From Sulfitobacter sp. THAF37 (GTDB lineage: Bacteria > Pseudomonadota > Alphaproteobacteria > Rhodobacterales > Rhodobacteraceae): a stretch of DNA of 64,000 nucleotides. Positions 19,373-27,842 of the stretch are shown one piece after another. The stretch spans positions 2,119,501-2,183,500 of the forward strand of contig NZ_CP045372.1 of assembly GCF_009363555.1 (NCBI RefSeq). Reading direction: 5' to 3'. Under the pieces are notes generated by a model. That model ran no database searches and was not told the origin of the DNA. It saw only the letters and a program-made list of their open reading frames with translations. Each line of letters begins with the position of its first letter. Position 1 is the first letter of the stretch. Both the position numbers and the translations under genes were made by a program.

Positions 19373-21415
19373 TCAGCGCCCGCGCCAGAGGTGGCTTTGG
19401 CTGGCCAGCAGACCCTGAAGTCTGGACAACGCGCGATTGCCGACGCCCGCCCGCGGCAGCCTGCCGGAGGCCAGCCGCGCCACCACCACCTCGACCGGGC
19501 AGGGCAGGCCCGTCACGGGATCGAGATAGCGCGGGTAGTCGATCAGGGTGGCATGGACCAGCCCTTCCAATCCCGGCATCGCCCGTCTGCGCGGCGGCAC
19601 ATCGCCCAGATCGCGGGTCAGCCCCCAGCCAGCGTAGAAAGGCGCGCCCAGCGTCACCACCGGCACGCCCCGCAACAAGGCTTCGAACCCCAGAAGCGAG
19701 GTCATCGTCCAGACCGCATCGACCTGAGGCAAAAGCGCGATCGGATCGGCATGACGCAGCACGTGATCGGCCAGCGGGGATGCGTCCTCTCCGCCGTCGC
19801 GCAGCCCCGCTTCCACATCGGGATGCGGCTTGTAGAGGATGAGCGCATCGGGCTCCGCCGCCCGCACCGCGCGCAACAGGTCCGCGTTGGTCCGCACCGC
19901 GTCCGTGCCGGTGCGGATGGAGGCATCGTCCGCCACCTGTCCGGGCACGAGGATGCGCCGCCGCTTGGGCAGCGTCGACAGGTCTGCGGCGCCGGTCAGG
20001 TTGTACTTGCTCAACCCCGCGTCGCGGATCGCGTCGATCAGGTCGCGCGCGCGTCGGTGCTGGTCGGGGCGCAAGTCCGCCCGGCGTTCGATCCATTTTT
20101 CCAACCGGCTGGGGCGGGCGGGGTCATAGTAGATGCCAAGGTCGTCGCAGACCAGCGACAGGGGCGGGACCAGTTCAGCCCCCAGCCCGCGCGAGCGCAG
20201 AAATCCGTCCTCGATCCGCCAGGCATCCCCGTGGCCCACCTGTGCCTTGCCCGCCCAGACCAGCCAGCGGCGCGGGGCGGCGGCGCGGGCGCGGGCCGGG
20301 TCGTCGTCGAACACCATCGGCGTGGTGCGGCCATAGAACCGCTGCAGGGGCTTGCGCTTCCACAAGCTGATCATGGATCCGGTCCAGCCGTGGTGATCCT
20401 CGCGCCAGGCGCGGGTCTGCGCCGCCAATGTCTCCATCGCGTCCTCTAGCGGGCACAGGCGGTCCCGGTAGGGGTCGTACCATTTGGGGTAAAGGATCAT
20501 CGCCGCCGCGAAGAGCTGTGCGCGGGTCAGCGCCCGCTGACGGCGCTGCACCGGGAACTCATCCGTGGTCAGTCCCCAGCCCGCATAGAAGGGCTGGCCA
20601 AAGACGCGCGGCTTGTGCCCGGCAAAGATCGCCTCGAACCCCAGTTGCGACGACACGGTATAGACGCCCACCGCCCCTTCGAAAAGCTTCCAGGGGCTGA
20701 CCGGGGCCTCCAGCAGGCGCACCCGGTCATTGGTGTCCTCGGGGCCGAAATATCCCGCGCGCTGGCCTTGCGTCGCCTCGGGGTGGGATTTGATCACCAC
20801 GGGGCAGCCGGGGTGTTCTTCCTGCGCAAAGACGAGCATTTCCAGAAACCGGGCCCGGTCGGCCCCCGAGGCGGTGACGGAGGCATCGCCGCGCGTCTGG
20901 TCGATCACAAGCACATAGCCGGGGGCGGGCACCTCGGCCTCCGGTTCGAACCCGGTGTATTTGGTCAGATGCGCCTCCTGCATCCGGGCGATGGCGCCGC
21001 GCGCGCGGTTCAGCAGGTTGGTGTCGTCCAGCGGATGGGAGGCAAGGATGTCTTCCAGCTCTGAGGGCTGGGCAGGGTCGAAATGCAGGCCCTTGTGGTC
21101 GATCAGCAGGCCCAGCGGCGGCTCGCCGCCGGTGCGCCCCGGATGGACCGACCGCAGCAGCGCGTCTTCGATCCAGACCACCGGCGCGCCGCGCTTTTGC
21201 GCCACCGACAGGCCCCGGTGCGCGGTGGGCGAATTGCCCCAGACCGCGACGTGATCGCCATCGCGCGGCAGGCCAAGGTGCAGCGAATAGCCCGCAAGGC
21301 GCAGGATGCGGCGCACCCGGCGCTGGGTCAGGAAACCGCCGTTGTAGACGAAAAGCCGCCGGTCCTTTTCAGGGCCGGCGGCGGGGGTGTCATAGGTTTC
21401 CGGCCCGAGAGCCAT
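19373..21415 (-). CDS. kpsC: Capsule polysaccharide beta-Kdo transferase KpsC-like
   Basis: 680 residues with two similar halves, the hallmark of KpsC. Each has an IEDGFLRS/IEDALLRS segment, a YYDPARPS/HFDPAQPS segment, a KYN/KYTGF segment, a SHPEA/KPHPD donor-site segment, and LGFEAIFAG or LGFEALLRG followed by PFYAGWGLT and a YPKWYDPY/YPRYLDPV tail. KpsC adds the beta-Kdo linker that joins capsule to its lipid. Its start lies five bases after the export lipoprotein stop, so the two are cotranscribed. Confidence 0.93.
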   Translation of the reverse strand: MALGPETYDTPAAGPEKDRRLFVYNGGFLTQRRVRRILRLAGYSLHLGLPRDGDHVAVWGNSPTAHRGLSVAQKRGAPVVWIEDALLRSVHPGRTGGEPPLGLLIDHKGLHFDPAQPSELEDILASHPLDDTNLLNRARGAIARMQEAHLTKYTGFEPEAEVPAPGYVLVIDQTRGDASVTASGADRARFLEMLVFAQEEHPGCPVVIKSHPEATQGQRAGYFGPEDTNDRVRLLEAPVSPWKLFEGAVGVYTVSSQLGFEAIFAGHKPRVFGQPFYAGWGLTTDEFPVQRRQRALTRAQLFAAAMILYPKWYDPYRDRLCPLEDAMETLAAQTRAWREDHHGWTGSMISLWKRKPLQRFYGRTTPMVFDDDPARARAAAPRRWLVWAGKAQVGHGDAWRIEDGFLRSRGLGAELVPPLSLVCDDLGIYYDPARPSRLEKWIERRADLRPDQHRRARDLIDAIRDAGLSKYNLTGAADLSTLPKRRRILVPGQVADDASIRTGTDAVRTNADLLRAVRAAEPDALILYKPHPDVEAGLRDGGEDASPLADHVLRHADPIALLPQVDAVWTMTSLLGFEALLRGVPVVTLGAPFYAGWGLTRDLGDVPPRRRAMPGLEGLVHATLIDYPRYLDPVTGLPCPVEVVVARLASGRLPRAGVGNRALSRLQGLLASQSHLWRGR

Positions 21416-21420
21416 TCAGG

Positions 21421-22551
21421 TCATTCCGTGAGCGAGGTCAGGCTCGCGGCCGACCCGGCGGTGCCGGTGATGGCGGAAATGACCTTGCTCCACTGGGCAA
21501 AGGGCGCTTCGGTCACATAGATGGTATCGCCGTCCCGGATGACAAAATCGCGGGCCATGAACATGCCGTTGGGCTGCGTCAGATCCAGCACATAGACCAT
21601 GCGCTGCACACCCTGCAGGTCGTTGCGGCCCAGGACCTGTTCGGCGATTTCCTCGGGTTCGTTGCGGAAGACGAAAACCCCGGTGGGGTCGGCAAGGCCG
21701 GCGTTCAGGCCGCCGACCTGCGCGATGCCTTCCAGCGCCGACAGGTTCTGCGTCTCGAAGGGGACGCGCGCCTGGCCGCCGGTCGCGCCCAAGGCGGTAA
21801 AGGCACGGGTGTCGGCCTCGACCAGGATGCGGTCGCCCGCGCGCAGGGCGATGTCCAGCTCGGGGTGTTCATAGAGGTCCTGGAACCAGATCTTGCCCCG
21901 CATGCCGCCACGGATGACGGTGATCTGCGCGATTTCAGGCTCGATCGCCACGCCGCCTGCGCGGGCCAGCATCGTCGACAGGGTCCGCGTGGGCCGCTCG
22001 ATCGGGTAGACGCCCTGCGCGCCGATGCCGCCGACCAGCGACACGGTAGAGCCGTCGCCCGGCGCGCGGCGGACCTCGACCTGCGGATCGGGGGTCTGTT
22101 CGCCCAGACGGTTGGTGATGATGCGGCGGATTGCGTCGGGGGTGTTGCCCGCCGCCTTGATGCGCCCCGCGTAGGGGATAAAGATGAAGCCTGCGCCATC
22201 GACCTGCACTTCTTCCAGCAGGGTGGCGGGGGCGCCTTCGACGCCCAGCAGCGGATCGTCCACGTTCTCGTAGACCGTGATGCCCAGAACGTCGCCGGGC
22301 CGGATCGTATCGGACCCAAGCTGCGCCGCGTTCTTGAAGGCGTCGGAGAATCCCAGCGCAGGAACCACGCCGGTGGCGCGGGTCACGCGGTCATTGACGG
22401 AGACGACGAAGGCATCGCCTTCCTTCTGCACGGAACCTGAGAAGATCTGCCGTTTGTTCGGACCTGCCTGCGGCAAGCCGCAGGATGAGAGTACTGCAAG
22501 CGCCGCAAGCACCGCGATGGGGCGCGCCCACCGAAATTTTCTGGTTTTCAC
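21421..22551 (-). CDS. Polysaccharide export outer-membrane lipoprotein (Wza/KpsD-like)
   Basis: 376 residues with a lipoprotein signal ending LAVLSSC (lipobox, Cys about 24). The poly-export domain (IRPGDVLGITVYENVD; VQVDGAGFIFIPYAGRIKAAG) is followed by SLBB-type domains (GGIGAQGVYPIERPTRTLSTML; LRAGDRILVEADTRAF). Such proteins form the periplasmic/outer-membrane channel for capsule export. It lies upstream of kpsC on the minus strand, with kpsS further upstream. No inner-membrane transporter (KpsM/T/E) is present in the window. Confidence 0.92.
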   Translation of the reverse strand: MKTRKFRWARPIAVLAALAVLSSCGLPQAGPNKRQIFSGSVQKEGDAFVVSVNDRVTRATGVVPALGFSDAFKNAAQLGSDTIRPGDVLGITVYENVDDPLLGVEGAPATLLEEVQVDGAGFIFIPYAGRIKAAGNTPDAIRRIITNRLGEQTPDPQVEVRRAPGDGSTVSLVGGIGAQGVYPIERPTRTLSTMLARAGGVAIEPEIAQITVIRGGMRGKIWFQDLYEHPELDIALRAGDRILVEADTRAFTALGATGGQARVPFETQNLSALEGIAQVGGLNAGLADPTGVFVFRNEPEEIAEQVLGRNDLQGVQRMVYVLDLTQPNGMFMARDFVIRDGDTIYVTEAPFAQWSKVISAITGTAGSAASLTSLTE

Positions 22552-22665
22552 TGCCCGGTCTCCTCGACCTGTTTTATCTGCCTCGAATTCGCCGGTTTTT
22601 TCGGCGTATTTGGGGTCAGGCTACGTCAGGCCGTGCCGAAAATCCAGATGTTCAGGCAGTTTGGC

Positions 22666-23958
22666 TCAGGTAACGGCGCGCAACTGTTGCCTTGGGGCCG
22701 CGGTCCCGAGTTCCAGCGCCTCGTAGGGGTCCTCGGACGCCAGCATCATGTCCACCACCTGCCGCAGCAATTGCCGCCGTCCGCGTGCGGCGTAAAAGCC
22801 GCCGGGAATCTGCGAAGTTTCAAGCAGATAGCGTCGGAAATCCTTGTAGGCCCTGTTGTCGGGCCGGCTGGCACGGGCAAAGAACTCGGGCAGGGGCTGG
22901 TCCGAGACGAATTCCGGCTTGGCATAGACCGCCCGGCCAAAGACCTTGAGCGGAATTCCGCGCCACAGCACCTGCTGCCCGGCGGTGGAATTCACCGTGA
23001 CCGCGCTGCGCGCATCGTTGAGCAGCTGCGCCAGCTTGCCGCCGCGCACGTAATGCACCCTGTCCGCCACGCCCAGCTTTCGCGCGAGACGTTTCAGGTC
23101 GCGGCGCACCGGCACGCGGCCATCTTCCAGCGGATGCGCCTTGACCACCAGATGATGATGTTTCGGCGCGCCCTTGGCGAAGCCGTCGATCACCAGTTCC
23201 AGAAAGTCGCTCATGGTGTCGAAAGGCGAATGCATCTGGAACGCGCTGTCGTGTTCCAGCTGCAGCAGCGCCAGGTGGTAAGGAAAGCCGCCCAACCTGA
23301 TCCGCAAGGTCGCCGCAAGCCGGTCCGCCGCCAGGGCGGGCATCAGCATCAGCCGTTTGAGGTAGAGCTGGAATTCCTTGGTCACTGGCAGGCTGCGGTG
23401 GGGCTGAAAATTGCGGTAGTCACCGTTCCGGAACATCACGAACCAATGGTACAGGGCGCCATAGAAGATGTGGTGGCGCATGTCGCCCCAGTGGCCCGGG
23501 GGCAGGGGCGCCTCCATGTCGGAATTGGCAAGTGCCGTCTGCATCTGGGGAATGGTCATATCCATCAGGCGCGAGTTGCCGTTCGATCCGCCGCGTTCGT
23601 AAGTGACCCAATAGGGCCGCATGTACCCTTCCTCGAACACATGTACCGTCAGGCCACGCGTCCGTGCCTCTGCCACCGCCTGCGCATGGATCGGTCGGGT
23701 GTCGCCATAGAGCACGATGTCGGTCACGCTCTTTTCCGTCAAGAGCGTGCGGAACGTCCGCGGCCAGTCCGCCGCGGTGCCGCGAAACGGGATGTAGCTG
23801 CGCGGGTGGAACCAGAAGGCCCGGTCGCCCGCGTTGAACCCCACGCGCCAGACCTCCGCCCCCGTCAGGCGCAGCATCTTGCCCAGGCGGTTGAAGAAGG
23901 GGCCATGCGGTCCCTGCAGGAAAAGGAACACCCTGGTTTCGGGGGCGACGGGCGGCAT
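22666..23958 (-). CDS. kpsS: Capsule polysaccharide modification protein KpsS
   Basis: 430 residues from the ATG at 23958 (AGAGGA upstream); a longer frame would run into the ribE promoter. Motifs are FLFLQGPHGPFFNRLGKML at the N terminus, VHVFEEGYMRPYWVTYE, VVKAHPLEDGR, and VNSTAGQQVLWRGIPLKVFG. KpsS adds the first Kdo residue to phosphatidylglycerol in capsule linkers. 114 bases separate it from the export lipoprotein, so the latter may also have its own promoter. Confidence 0.93.
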   Translation of the reverse strand: MPPVAPETRVFLFLQGPHGPFFNRLGKMLRLTGAEVWRVGFNAGDRAFWFHPRSYIPFRGTAADWPRTFRTLLTEKSVTDIVLYGDTRPIHAQAVAEARTRGLTVHVFEEGYMRPYWVTYERGGSNGNSRLMDMTIPQMQTALANSDMEAPLPPGHWGDMRHHIFYGALYHWFVMFRNGDYRNFQPHRSLPVTKEFQLYLKRLMLMPALAADRLAATLRIRLGGFPYHLALLQLEHDSAFQMHSPFDTMSDFLELVIDGFAKGAPKHHHLVVKAHPLEDGRVPVRRDLKRLARKLGVADRVHYVRGGKLAQLLNDARSAVTVNSTAGQQVLWRGIPLKVFGRAVYAKPEFVSDQPLPEFFARASRPDNRAYKDFRRYLLETSQIPGGFYAARGRRQLLRQVVDMMLASEDPYEALELGTAAPRQQLRAVT

Positions 23959-24088
23959 GTGAATCCTCTGGCATCGTCGGTTGCGGCTGTCCTGCCATGC
24001 AATGGGGGCGAAAATGTGGCGTCGGTGACACTTGCTGTCCGGTCGGTGTGGCGCTACCTCGGGTAGCGGAACAGTCAAGGAGCGGGCC

Positions 24089-24676
24089 ATGTTCACAGGG
24101 ATCATAACCGACATCGGAACCGTTGTCGCGCTGGAGCAGCAGGGCGACCTGCGCGCGCGGATCAAGACGGGCTACGCGACAGACGGGATCGACATGGGGG
24201 CCTCCATCGCCAGCGACGGCGTGTGCCTGACGGTCGTGGCGCTTGGGCCCGACTGGTACGAGGTCCAGATCAGTGCCGAGACGGTGGACAAGACCAATCT
24301 GGGCACCTGGCAACCGGGCAAGCGGCTGAACCTGGAACGCGCGCTCAAGGTCGGCGACGAACTGGGCGGACACATCGTGTCCGGCCATGTGGACGGCGTG
24401 GCCGAGGTGATCGCCCTGACGGATGAAGGCGACAGCACGCGCGTCACTCTGCGTGCCCCCGAGGCGCTGGCGCGCTTCATCGCGCCGAAGGGGTCGGTGG
24501 CGCTGAACGGCACGTCGCTGACGGTGAACGCCGTCGACGGCTGTGATTTCGGCATCAATTTCATCCCTCACACCAAGGCGGCGACCACCTGGGGCGACGT
24601 GGCGGTGGGCGACCATGTCAATCTGGAGATCGACACGCTGGCGCGCTATGTGGCGCGGCTGGGGGAAATGTCATGA
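24089..24676 (+). CDS. ribE: Riboflavin synthase alpha chain
   Basis: 195 residues; two internally similar lumazine-binding halves, starting MFTGIITDIGTV and VSGHVDGVAEVI, with ALNGTSLTVNAV marking the second. Converts two 6,7-dimethyl-8-ribityllumazine molecules to riboflavin. Its start is preceded by AAGGAG. The stop overlaps the next gene (ATGA), so the downstream unknown gene is translationally coupled. Confidence 0.97.
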   Translation: MFTGIITDIGTVVALEQQGDLRARIKTGYATDGIDMGASIASDGVCLTVVALGPDWYEVQISAETVDKTNLGTWQPGKRLNLERALKVGDELGGHIVSGHVDGVAEVIALTDEGDSTRVTLRAPEALARFIAPKGSVALNGTSLTVNAVDGCDFGINFIPHTKAATTWGDVAVGDHVNLEIDTLARYVARLGEMS

Positions 24677-25239
24677 CGGCGGGGATCGGTCACAACCAGG
24701 GTCCGACGCTGGAGGGGGGCCACAGGTGGCGGACCTTTCAGTGGCAGAAGGCGCGCGACGCGGCCATGCCCAAGGCGATCCCGCTGATGGTGGTCCGGAT
24801 GCATGTGGCGCGAGCGCGGGCGCTGGGGCTGGATTACCCGACCTATGCCGCGGTGCGCAAGGCGACGGGGCGCGACATCACGGGGCTGCTGTTTTCCTCG
24901 AACGCGCTGCGGGTCGTGCGGGCCGAAGCGCCGCAGATGCCGGTCGCGCGGGCGGACAAGCTTGCCATGCTGGAGCGGGCGGACAAGCTGGCGCTGGTCC
25001 ATGCGCCGCTGACGCCGACGCTGATGGCGGCGGCGAACCCGGTGCTGGACGCCGCCGCGCCCGCGCCGAAGTTCACCGACAGCTGGAGCGAGATGCGCAG
25101 CCACCTTGGCGATGTGATCGGCGCGCGCGGCCTTCTGCGCGATCAGGTGCTGATCGTGGGAGATACCGGGATGGAACGGGCTTGGACGGCGGCGGCACGG
25201 GCGGCGGGCTATGTGGAGGCTGCGCGCTACTTCTCCTGA
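24673..25239 (+). CDS. Unknown protein embedded in the riboflavin operon
   Basis: 188 residues, start overlapping ribE by ATGA. It opens with a glycine/asparagine motif (TAGIGHNQGPTLEGG) followed by RTFQWQKARDAAMPKAIPL, a mostly helical basic middle, and a final part with RDQVLIVGDTGMERAWTAAARAAGYV. No signal peptide or membrane segment. I do not recognise a family. The coupling to ribE suggests, but does not prove, a link to flavin metabolism. A GC-rich alphaproteobacterial codon bias like its neighbours argues it is native. Confidence 0.8.
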   Translation: MTAGIGHNQGPTLEGGHRWRTFQWQKARDAAMPKAIPLMVVRMHVARARALGLDYPTYAAVRKATGRDITGLLFSSNALRVVRAEAPQMPVARADKLAMLERADKLALVHAPLTPTLMAAANPVLDAAAPAPKFTDSWSEMRSHLGDVIGARGLLRDQVLIVGDTGMERAWTAAARAAGYVEAARYFS

Positions 25240-25290
25240 GCGCGCGCAGGTCCCGCCCTGTTGCTGTCGGCGGTTTGGGACGGCATAGGC

Positions 25291-25326
25291 CGGATTGGAG
25301 TATTTGCAGCATAAAGAAGCGGGGCG
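25291..25326 (+). repeat. Dispersed GGAGTATTT...CATAAAGAAG repeat, copy 2
   Basis: Between the unknown gene and ribBX, the sequence TTGGAGTATTTGCAGCATAA followed by AGAAGC belongs to the dispersed family described in the findings. No FMN riboswitch was found in this 150-base gap. Confidence 0.7.
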
Positions 25327-25392
25327 GAGCGCAGTCTGGTCAAGCCTTTGCGCCTGGGCTATGTGGTGGCCTGCCAGAGGTGAGGACTTGTG

Positions 25393-26517
25393 ATGAACTA
25401 CGAAAAACCGGGACCCGTGGAAGCGGAGCTTGCATCTGCCATCTCCCCGATCGAGGAAATCATCGCCGAAGCGCGCCGGGGCCGCATGTTCATCTTGGTC
25501 GATCACGAGGACCGCGAGAACGAGGGCGACCTGGTGATCCCGGCGGTGCATGCGGATGCGGATGCGATCAATTTCATGGCGACCCACGGGCGGGGGTTGA
25601 TCTGTCTGCCGATGACGGCAGAGCGGGTGGCAAAGCTGGGGTTGCCGATGATGGCGGTGAACAATTCAGCGCGGCACGAGACGGCCTTTACCGTCAGCAT
25701 CGAGGCGCGCGAGGGGGTCACGACAGGCATTTCCGCCGCCGACCGCGCCCGCACGGTTGCGGTGGCGATCGACGAACAGGCGGGCGAGGCGGATATCGCC
25801 ACGCCGGGGCATATCTTTCCGCTGCGCGCGCGCGACGGCGGGGTGCTGGTGCGGGCGGGCCATACCGAGGCGGCGGTGGACATCAGCCGTCTGGCGGGGT
25901 TGCACCCTTCGGGTGTGATCTGCGAGATCATGAAGGAGGACGGCACCATGGCGCGGCTGCCCGACATGGTCACGTTCGCCGCGAAACACGGGCTCAAGAT
26001 CGGCACGATCAGTGATCTGATCGCCTATCGCCACAAACACGACAACCTGCTGATGGTGCGGGACGTGCGGCAGGTGACTTCAGCCTACGGCGGTACCTGG
26101 GAGATGCGCATCTTTGCCGATGAGATCACCGGCACGGACCATGTCGTGCTGGTCAAGGGCGACATCACCACGCCCGAGCCGGTGCTGGTGCGCACCCATG
26201 CGATCAATGCGCTGGAAGACATTCTGGGCCTGGGGCCAAGCCCCGCCGACGAACTGCCGCGGGCGATGCAGATCATCGCGGAGGAGGGGCGCGGCGCGGT
26301 GGTCCTGTTCCGAGACCCTTATCCGCGCCTGCGGCTGGACGAGGACGAGGACGAAGGCCCCCGGACCGTCAAACGCACCGGTCTTGGCGCGCAGATCCTG
26401 ACCGAGCTGGGGCTGCACGAGCTGGTGCTGCTGACCGACAATCCCGAGACCCGGTACATGGGCCTTGATGCCTATGCGATTGAAATCGTGGGCACACGCC
26501 CCATCACGGAGAGATAG
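25393..26517 (+). CDS. ribB: 3,4-dihydroxy-2-butanone-4-phosphate synthase with degenerate GTP cyclohydrolase II domain (RibBX type)
   Basis: 374 residues. The N-terminal domain is a complete RibB: DHEDRENEGD (37-46), THGRGLICLP, and HTEAAVDISRLAGLHPSGVICEI. The C-terminal 170 residues align in outline with GTP cyclohydrolase II (HVVLVKGD; LVRTHAIN; GLGAQILTELGLHELVLLT) but the zinc ligands of the usual CLTGDVFGSxxCDCG loop are missing. So only the RibB reaction is expected. Hybrid RibBX proteins like this are known in Proteobacteria. GTG at 25390 is an alternative start. Confidence 0.93.
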   Translation: MNYEKPGPVEAELASAISPIEEIIAEARRGRMFILVDHEDRENEGDLVIPAVHADADAINFMATHGRGLICLPMTAERVAKLGLPMMAVNNSARHETAFTVSIEAREGVTTGISAADRARTVAVAIDEQAGEADIATPGHIFPLRARDGGVLVRAGHTEAAVDISRLAGLHPSGVICEIMKEDGTMARLPDMVTFAAKHGLKIGTISDLIAYRHKHDNLLMVRDVRQVTSAYGGTWEMRIFADEITGTDHVVLVKGDITTPEPVLVRTHAINALEDILGLGPSPADELPRAMQIIAEEGRGAVVLFRDPYPRLRLDEDEDEGPRTVKRTGLGAQILTELGLHELVLLTDNPETRYMGLDAYAIEIVGTRPITER

Positions 26518-26520
26518 ATC

Positions 26521-27072
26521 ATGGCGTCGTCCGAAGAACATACCGTCCTGCCGCGCCCGAGCTTTGACCGGCCGGTCAAGGTGCTGATCGTGGTGTCGCC
26601 CTATTACAGCGACATCGCGCGCGGGCTGCTGGACGGTGCCAAGGCAGAGCTGGAGGCGGCGGGCGCGGAATACGATGTGGTCGAAATGCCCGGCGCGCTG
26701 GAAATTCCCACCGCCATCGGGATCAGCGACCGGCGCAGCAATTTCGACGGCTACGTGGCGCTGGGCTGCGTGATCCGGGGCGAGACGACGCACTATGAAA
26801 CCGTCTGCAACGACAGCTCCCGCGCGCTGCAGTTGCTGGGATTGCAGGGGCTGTGTATCGGCAACGGGATCCTGACGGTCGAGAACAGGGCCCAGGCCGA
26901 AGTGCGCGCCGACCCCGCCGGCCAGAACAAGGGCGGCGGCGCGGCCGCGGCGGCCTTGCATCTGATCGCGCTCGCCCGTAAGTGGGCGCAAACAAGCAAG
27001 GGCATCGGCTTCAAACCGCGCGGCGAGGATACGCTGTTGGCGGGGGAGACCGACGGAAACAGCATCGCATGA
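26521..27072 (+). CDS. ribH: 6,7-dimethyl-8-ribityllumazine synthase
   Basis: 183 residues, longer than the usual 155 through short N- and C-terminal extensions. Core motifs: VSPYYSDIARGLLDGA, MPGALEIPTAI, ALGCVIRGETTHYETVCNDSS (catalytic His in the ETTHYE segment) and NGILTVENRAQAEVRA. Condenses the RibB and RibD products to lumazine. Lies three bases after ribBX; the stop overlaps nusB (ATGA). Confidence 0.96.
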   Translation: MASSEEHTVLPRPSFDRPVKVLIVVSPYYSDIARGLLDGAKAELEAAGAEYDVVEMPGALEIPTAIGISDRRSNFDGYVALGCVIRGETTHYETVCNDSSRALQLLGLQGLCIGNGILTVENRAQAEVRADPAGQNKGGGAAAAALHLIALARKWAQTSKGIGFKPRGEDTLLAGETDGNSIA

Positions 27073-27542
27073 ACACCTCACTGTCGGGCAACCAGAAACG
27101 CAAGATGAAGTCCGCCTCGCGGCTTTATGCCGTGCAGGCGCTGTTCCAGATGGAACATTCGAACCTGACGGTTGAGATGGTGCGCCGCGAATTCCTCGAC
27201 CATCGCTTCGGCGCGGTCTACGAAGGCGACGAGATGCTGGACGGCGATATCGACCTGTTCGCCTATGTCATCGAAACGGCGGTGAATCATCAGGCCGGGA
27301 TCGACCAGATGACCGATCGTGCATTGGTGGCGAAATGGCCGATCGCGCGGATCGACCCCACGCTGCGCGCCCTGTTCCGCGCCGCCGGGGCGGAGTTCCG
27401 GGACGACAGCACACCCCCGAGAGTGGTGATCAACGAATACGTCGACGTGGCGCGCGCGTTCTTTCCCGACGGGAAAGAACCGAAATTCGTGAATGCGGTG
27501 CTGGACCACATGGCGCGCGAGGCCCGGCCAGAGGCGTTCTGA
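27069..27542 (+). CDS. nusB: Transcription antitermination factor NusB
   Basis: 157 residues, all-helical. Motifs: KRKMKSASRLYAVQALFQME at the N terminus, WPIARIDPTLRALFRAAGAE, PRVVINEYVDVARAFF and KFVNAVLDHMAREARP. Binds boxA RNA with S10 in rRNA antitermination. ribH-nusB linkage is standard in bacteria. No clear terminator follows; the convergent lipoprotein gene ends 16 bases later. Confidence 0.96.
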   Translation: MNTSLSGNQKRKMKSASRLYAVQALFQMEHSNLTVEMVRREFLDHRFGAVYEGDEMLDGDIDLFAYVIETAVNHQAGIDQMTDRALVAKWPIARIDPTLRALFRAAGAEFRDDSTPPRVVINEYVDVARAFFPDGKEPKFVNAVLDHMAREARPEAF

Positions 27543-27557
27543 ACCGGGCGCCGGACG

Positions 27558-27842
27558 TCAGTTCAGGCACAGGAACAGGTGGCTTTGTTCATAGGTCTGC
27601 TGGTTCGTCCTGGTCGAGGCATATTCGGCCCGTTTCTTCGGGCCCTTGGCACAGATGCGGGACGCCTCTTCCTGGGTCTTCTGCTTGACGCTGGCGGGAT
27701 CGGCGAAAGCGGACGTCACGATTGTCACGCTGTCGCCGTTGAATTCCGACACGATCGGCGTGGCCGGAATGGCGCAGCCTGCGAGAGTGACGAGTAGGAC
27801 CGCGCAGAAGCTACGGCGTTGAAATGGCATCATATTTTTCAT
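27558..27842 (-). CDS. Small lipoprotein of unknown function
   Basis: 94 residues from an ATG at 27842; ATGs at 27863 and 27833 are alternatives. The signal sequence ends in the lipobox LVTLAGC. The mature part holds SEFNGDSVTIVTSAF, a basic helix (KQKTQEEASRICAKGPKKRAEYAS) and a final HLFLCLN, giving two cysteines besides the lipidated one. This composition resembles small outer-membrane lipoproteins of Rhodobacteraceae. Function unknown. Confidence 0.75.
   Translation of the reverse strand: MKNMMPFQRRSFCAVLLVTLAGCAIPATPIVSEFNGDSVTIVTSAFADPASVKQKTQEEASRICAKGPKKRAEYASTRTNQQTYEQSHLFLCLN

Noticed and set aside
22633..24066. 477-residue plus-strand open frame opposite kpsS
   Set aside because: Shadow frame; the minus strand has coherent KpsS motifs over the same span.
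25240..25392. FMN riboswitch before ribBX
   Set aside because: None of the conserved RFN element segments (such as AGGGCGGGGTGAAA or GGTCAGCAGA) are present.
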